Assembly: GCA_013416795.1 (NCBI GenBank)
Contig: RQSC01000014.1
Location: forward strand, 1 to 27,610
Length of the DNA: 27,610 nt
From: Prasinococcaceae sp. CCMP 1430
Lineage: Eukaryota > Prasinodermophyta > Palmophyllophyceae > Prasinococcales > Prasinococcaceae
Reading direction: 5' to 3'
The position numbers and the translations under genes were made by a program. Below the pieces are notes generated by a model, which did not search any database, was not told the DNA's origin, and saw only the letters and a program-made list of their open reading frames with translations. Positions 24,772 to 27,610 of the stretch are shown in pieces; the stretch's first letter is position 1, and each line of letters opens with the position of its first letter.

Positions 24772-25298
24772 GTGTCCGGGCTCGCGCCGCGCAGCCTTAT
24801 CCGCAATCCGCGGCGGCCGCCGGTGCGAACGCGAAGAAATCCCGCGCGCCCCTTCTTTTTTTTTCGCGCGCGCGCCCGGCTTCGGTCGAGCGCGATCGAA
24901 ACCGGCGCCGCGAAAATCGCCGGCCGGCCCGGAACGCATCGGAGCGCGCCCCCGAAAACGCGGAAGGAACGGCGTGGGTTGCACGACCTTTTTTTCCTTT
25001 TTTTTTGCCCTGCGTTTTCATCCGGGCGCGCGCGCGCGCGCGCGCCTTTTTTCCGCGAGCGCTCTGGCAGATCTTTTGCGCATGCCGCGCGAGATCGCGC
25101 CGCGCCACACAGCGCGCGCCTGCTGCCCGCCCAGCCTCACCCGCTCCCACCCACTTCTTTCTCCCTCTCTCTTGGCGGCTCTCTCCGCCCCTCCCCCCCC
25201 CCTCCCCCCTCACCTAGGAGCGATGATGACCTCGGGCGTGGCGACGGCGCCGCGCGCCGCGGCGCGCGTCCGCGAGCGCGCTCGACGTCGACGCGCTC

Positions 25299-25864
25299 AT
25301 GCACAACAGCTCCTTCCTGGGCTTCGCTGCCGTCATGGTGTGCTGGGCGGGGCCGCAGTCGCTCGGTATGATGGTGCTGGCGCGCAAGGAGGAGGACGGC
25401 CGGGAGCTGCTCGCATCCAAGGTGCGCGCTCTAGCTAGCAGGTGTTGGTGGACGCCACGCCCACCGCACCACGCCAACGACCCCGTCGAAGGCCGCGCAA
25501 ACGCGCCGCGCGTCGATGGGCTGACCCACGCTCGCCCGCGCGCGCCCGCAAACGTCCCACGCGCGCGCACGCTCGCAGGGCGTAAGCACGGACGACATCC
25601 CCAAGGGTGACTGTACGTGGCGCCAATGCCCGCCTCCTCAAGACGCACGCCATCGCGCGCGCACCCGCCAACCAACCGCCACCGCGACGTGCGAGGACGC
25701 GCACGCACTTGCGCACTGCCCAGTCGCGCTGCGCGCTCGCGGCTGCTTGGTGGATGTCTCATCGCTGACGGCAGGCGCGCGCCCACGCTCTCGGGTGAAC
25801 AGGGGGGCGGGTCCGCACGCGCCTCAAGGACAACGGGCTGCTGCCAAGCCAGCAGAAGAAGTGA
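25299..25864 (+). CDS. Small membrane-protein candidate (3 exons, 70 aa from this Met)
   Basis: Proposed exons are 25299-25421, 25579-25606 (28 nt) and 25803-25864. Donors are GTGCGC and GTGACT; acceptors are CTCGCAG and GTGAACAG. The phases (0, then 1) fit and the sum is exactly 71 codons including the TGA at 25862. Exon 1 reads [20 protein letters not shown], then [14 protein letters not shown], with one hydrophobic segment; exon 2 gives GVSTDDIPK; exon 3 gives [18 protein letters not shown]. The exon-1 frame also reads naturally upstream of the Met (LDVDAL from 25281), so the true protein may be longer, perhaps using the orphan exon at 24009-24131. I recognise no family. The micro-exon is the weakest part of the model. 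The gene is convergent with PDX1. Confidence 0.4.
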
Positions 25865-26084
25865 GCCTGGGGGGAACGCATCGGATGGCGGGGCGCCGCC
25901 CGCACCCGCAACGAAGGCGCTGCGCTGCGTGCGCGCGCACGACCGACACACGTTGTCACCCCGCCGCCACACCAGCCCGCCGCCGACACGCTCGACGCGA
26001 CCGCGCTCGAGGTTCACAAACAACTTTTTTTATACACTGGCTTGGTTGCCACGCGCAACAGTAAACCTCATTGCTGGGAACGCC

Positions 26085-27442
26085 TTACTCGTCGCGGGCG
26101 GCGTACCTGACGATGTCGGCGTCGCGGCAGTTGATGCCCGTCATGGGCGCGCCCAGGTCGCACGAGACCTCCGCGAGCACCTTGGGGTCGTTGTAGTGCG
26201 CGACGGCCTGCACGATGGCGCGCGCGCGCTTCTCCGGGTTGGTGGACTTGAAGATGCCGCTGCCGACGAACACGCCGTCGACGCCAAGCTGCATCATGAG
26301 CGCCGCATCGGCGGGCGTCGCGACGCCGCCCGCGGCGAAGTTGACCACGGGCAGGCGGCCGAGCTCCTTGGTCTTCTTGACCAGCTCCACGGGCACGCGG
26401 TGCTCCTTGGCGAACACGTACAGCTCGTCCTCGTCCATGTTCTTCAGCATGCGGATCTGGCCCAGCACCGCGCGCGAGTGCGTCACGGCCTCGACGACGT
26501 CGCCGGTGCCAGCCTCGCCCTTGGTGCGGATCTATACGGCGCGGTGTGTGCCGAGAGGCGCCGGCGTGCGTCAGCGACGGCGTCCGCGAGGCTGGCGGTG
26601 GCGGAGGGCATGAGCGCCGCCGCGCCACGCGAGTGTCGCGATGGGGCGTGCGCACGCCCCGCGCGGGGCGCACGGCACTGCCTACACTTCTGCGCCGCGC
26701 TGCGAGATGCGCTGAGCGCTCGCATGCGCGGGGCGCGGGGCGCGGCCGGCGGTGACGCACCATCGCAGCGCCCTCGGCGATGCGGCGGAGCGCCTCGCCG
26801 AGGTTGCGGCAGCCGCACACGAAGGGGATCTTGAACTTGTGCTTGTTGATGTGATGCACCTGGTCCGCCGGGGTGAGCACCTCGGACTCGTCAATGTAGT
26901 CGATGTCGAGCGCCTCGATGATCTGCGCCTCGACGAAGTGGCCGATGCGTGCCTGCGCGCGAGAGAGGCAGAGCGCGGTCACGGACGGCCACGGGCGCGG
27001 GCGCAGGAGCGGCGCATAGCGCGGGCCTCGCGTCAGCAGAGGCGCGCGGCAGGCGACTCGAGGCGGCGGTGCGGCGCGCGAGCTGCTCAGGGGAAAAGGC
27101 GCAGCAGCCGCACGCGTTTGTCCAGCGCGCTCCACGGGGGCGGTATGCGGCGCGGGGCATGCGACGCCTGGCGCCCTTTGACGTCCGAACCCTTGGCGCC
27201 GCCGGCCGCCACTGCGCGCCACCCATGCGCGTTGCGCCGCGCCTCACCTTGGCCATGACGGGGATGGTGACGGAGGCCTTGATCTCCTTGATCATCGAGG
27301 GGTCCGACATGCGCGCGACGCCGCCCTCCTTGCGGATGTCCGCCGGCACGCGCTCGAGCGCCATGACGGCAACGGCGCCCGCCTCCTCGGCGATGCGCGC
27401 CTGCTCGGGCGTCACCACGTCCATGATGACACCGCCCTTGAG
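26085..27442 (-). CDS. PDX1: Pyridoxal 5'-phosphate synthase subunit PDX1/PdxS (3 exons seen, 5' partial)
   Basis: Minus-strand exons 27442-27248, 26952-26761 and 26531-26085, all phase 0, with introns of 295 nt (GTGAGG...CGCAG) and 229 nt (GTGCGT...TATAG). The joined 276-residue or so sequence is nearly full-length PDX1 and begins [20 protein letters not shown]. It includes [97 protein letters not shown] and GVFVGSGIF. The enzyme makes vitamin B6 (PLP) from ribose 5-phosphate, glyceraldehyde 3-phosphate and ammonia supplied by PDX2. The catalytic Asp (IMDVV) and the two catalytic Lys (MAK and RTKGE) are present; each Lys is at an exon edge. The ~20-40 N-terminal residues are missing. An exon at 27517-27610 or beyond, ending ...ALEGRM before GTGCTC, would fit the family but is tentative. 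Confidence 0.93.
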
Positions 27443-27610
27443 CTGCGGGCGTCGCGTGCGCAAGAGGTGCGGACGCGAGCGTGGGCGCGTTGGTGCGAGA
27501 GGTCAGTAACGAGCACCATGCGCCCCTCCAGGGCGCGGCGCGTGGCTGCGCCGCGCGCCGCGGGCCGCCGCAGCCGCGCAGCGGGCAGCGGACCGCCCCC
27601 TCGCAGGGGG

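Larger units (their letters stand above)
23587..25298. other. Low-complexity region with gene fragments and microsatellite
   Basis: About 1.7 kb with no complete gene. From 23587 to 24000 it is pyrimidine-rich on the + strand with an A run at 23847-23855 and CG dinucleotide runs. Then come an orphan + strand exon candidate, an oxygenase-like fragment on the minus strand, an AT-rich patch (24369-24405), a 12-bp tandem duplication and a large GT/AC microsatellite. After that follow T runs at 24856-24863, 24988-25006 and 25047-25052, a CG run at 25026-25045, and C-rich sequence up to 25216. Long open frames through the microsatellite are Thr/His or Cys/Val dipeptide runs and are not genes. Confidence 0.6.

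Noticed and set aside
24422-24984. Thr-His and Cys-Val dipeptide repeat proteins
   Set aside because: They are direct translations of the GT/AC microsatellite in different frames, with no flanking coding signal.
26068-27222. Single long minus-strand frame through the PDX1 locus
   Set aside because: It is in frame with only one PDX1 exon and otherwise reads introns and the wrong frame of the last exon; the spliced model restores the family exactly.
1-27610. tRNA, rRNA or transposase genes
   Set aside because: Looked for by eye on both strands; no cloverleaf with conserved boxes, rRNA core sequence or transposase motif was recognised. A tRNAscan or Rfam run would be needed to exclude small RNAs.

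Overview
The window looks like nuclear DNA of a GC-rich eukaryotic microalga with a complex (secondary, red-type) plastid; a haptophyte-like alga fits, but the species is not identified. The evidence is GT-AG introns that restore known protein families (SPCS2, PDX1, FKBP), ER-translocation genes SEC62 and SPCS2, a mitochondrial pyruvate-dehydrogenase-type lipoyl protein, an FKBP with a twin-arginine thylakoid transfer signal, and a protein whose putative signal peptide is followed by Phe (an A|F 'ASAF'-like site), as in complex red plastids. Introns are short (115-295 nt where the family makes the junction certain), with donors such as GTGCGT, GTGCGG, GTAAGC and GTGAGG. Genes lie on both strands with no operon logic.

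Layout. 1-462 (+): 3' end of a Pro-rich/Lys-rich protein. 618-3075 (-): two-exon, mostly disordered unknown protein. 3197-5002 (-): F-box/kelch protein, divergent from 5343-6596 (+), an unknown protein with a C-terminal membrane segment. 7230-8672 (+): two-exon FKBP-type prolyl isomerase interrupted by a PDZ domain and preceded in the same frame by a COG8-like N-terminus. 8847-9639 (-): SPCS2. 10240-11145 (+): mitochondrial lipoyl-domain protein with no catalytic domain, containing an odd stretch whose natural-looking reading frame is on the opposite strand. 11364-12194 (+): putative plastid membrane protein. 12278-13564 (-): SEC62. 14258-18805 (-): the standout gene, an intronless 1515-codon protein joining a signal peptide, a DNRLRE/CBM96-like domain, bacterial-type Ig-like domains and an NHL-type propeller to a complete ATAD3-type coiled coil, membrane segment and AAA+ ATPase. 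19585-22269 (+): large unknown membrane protein, divergent from it. 22516-23586 (-): eIF4B-like RRM protein. 23587-25298: low-complexity stretch with a large GT/AC microsatellite able to form a hairpin, a fragment of an oxygenase-like gene and orphan exon candidates. 25299-25864 (+): small multi-exon membrane-protein candidate. 26085-27442 (-): PDX1 (vitamin B6 synthase), 5' end at or beyond the right edge.

Most genes are unrelated housekeeping or lineage-specific genes. The most novel candidate is the ectodomain-ATAD3 fusion, which would put an extracellular/lumenal-type sensor on the same chain as a AAA+ ATPase across one membrane. Next come the FKBP-PDZ insertion with its COG8-like leader, and the lipoyl protein with an inverted segment. 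All homologies are from reading the sequence by eye; no database search was run.
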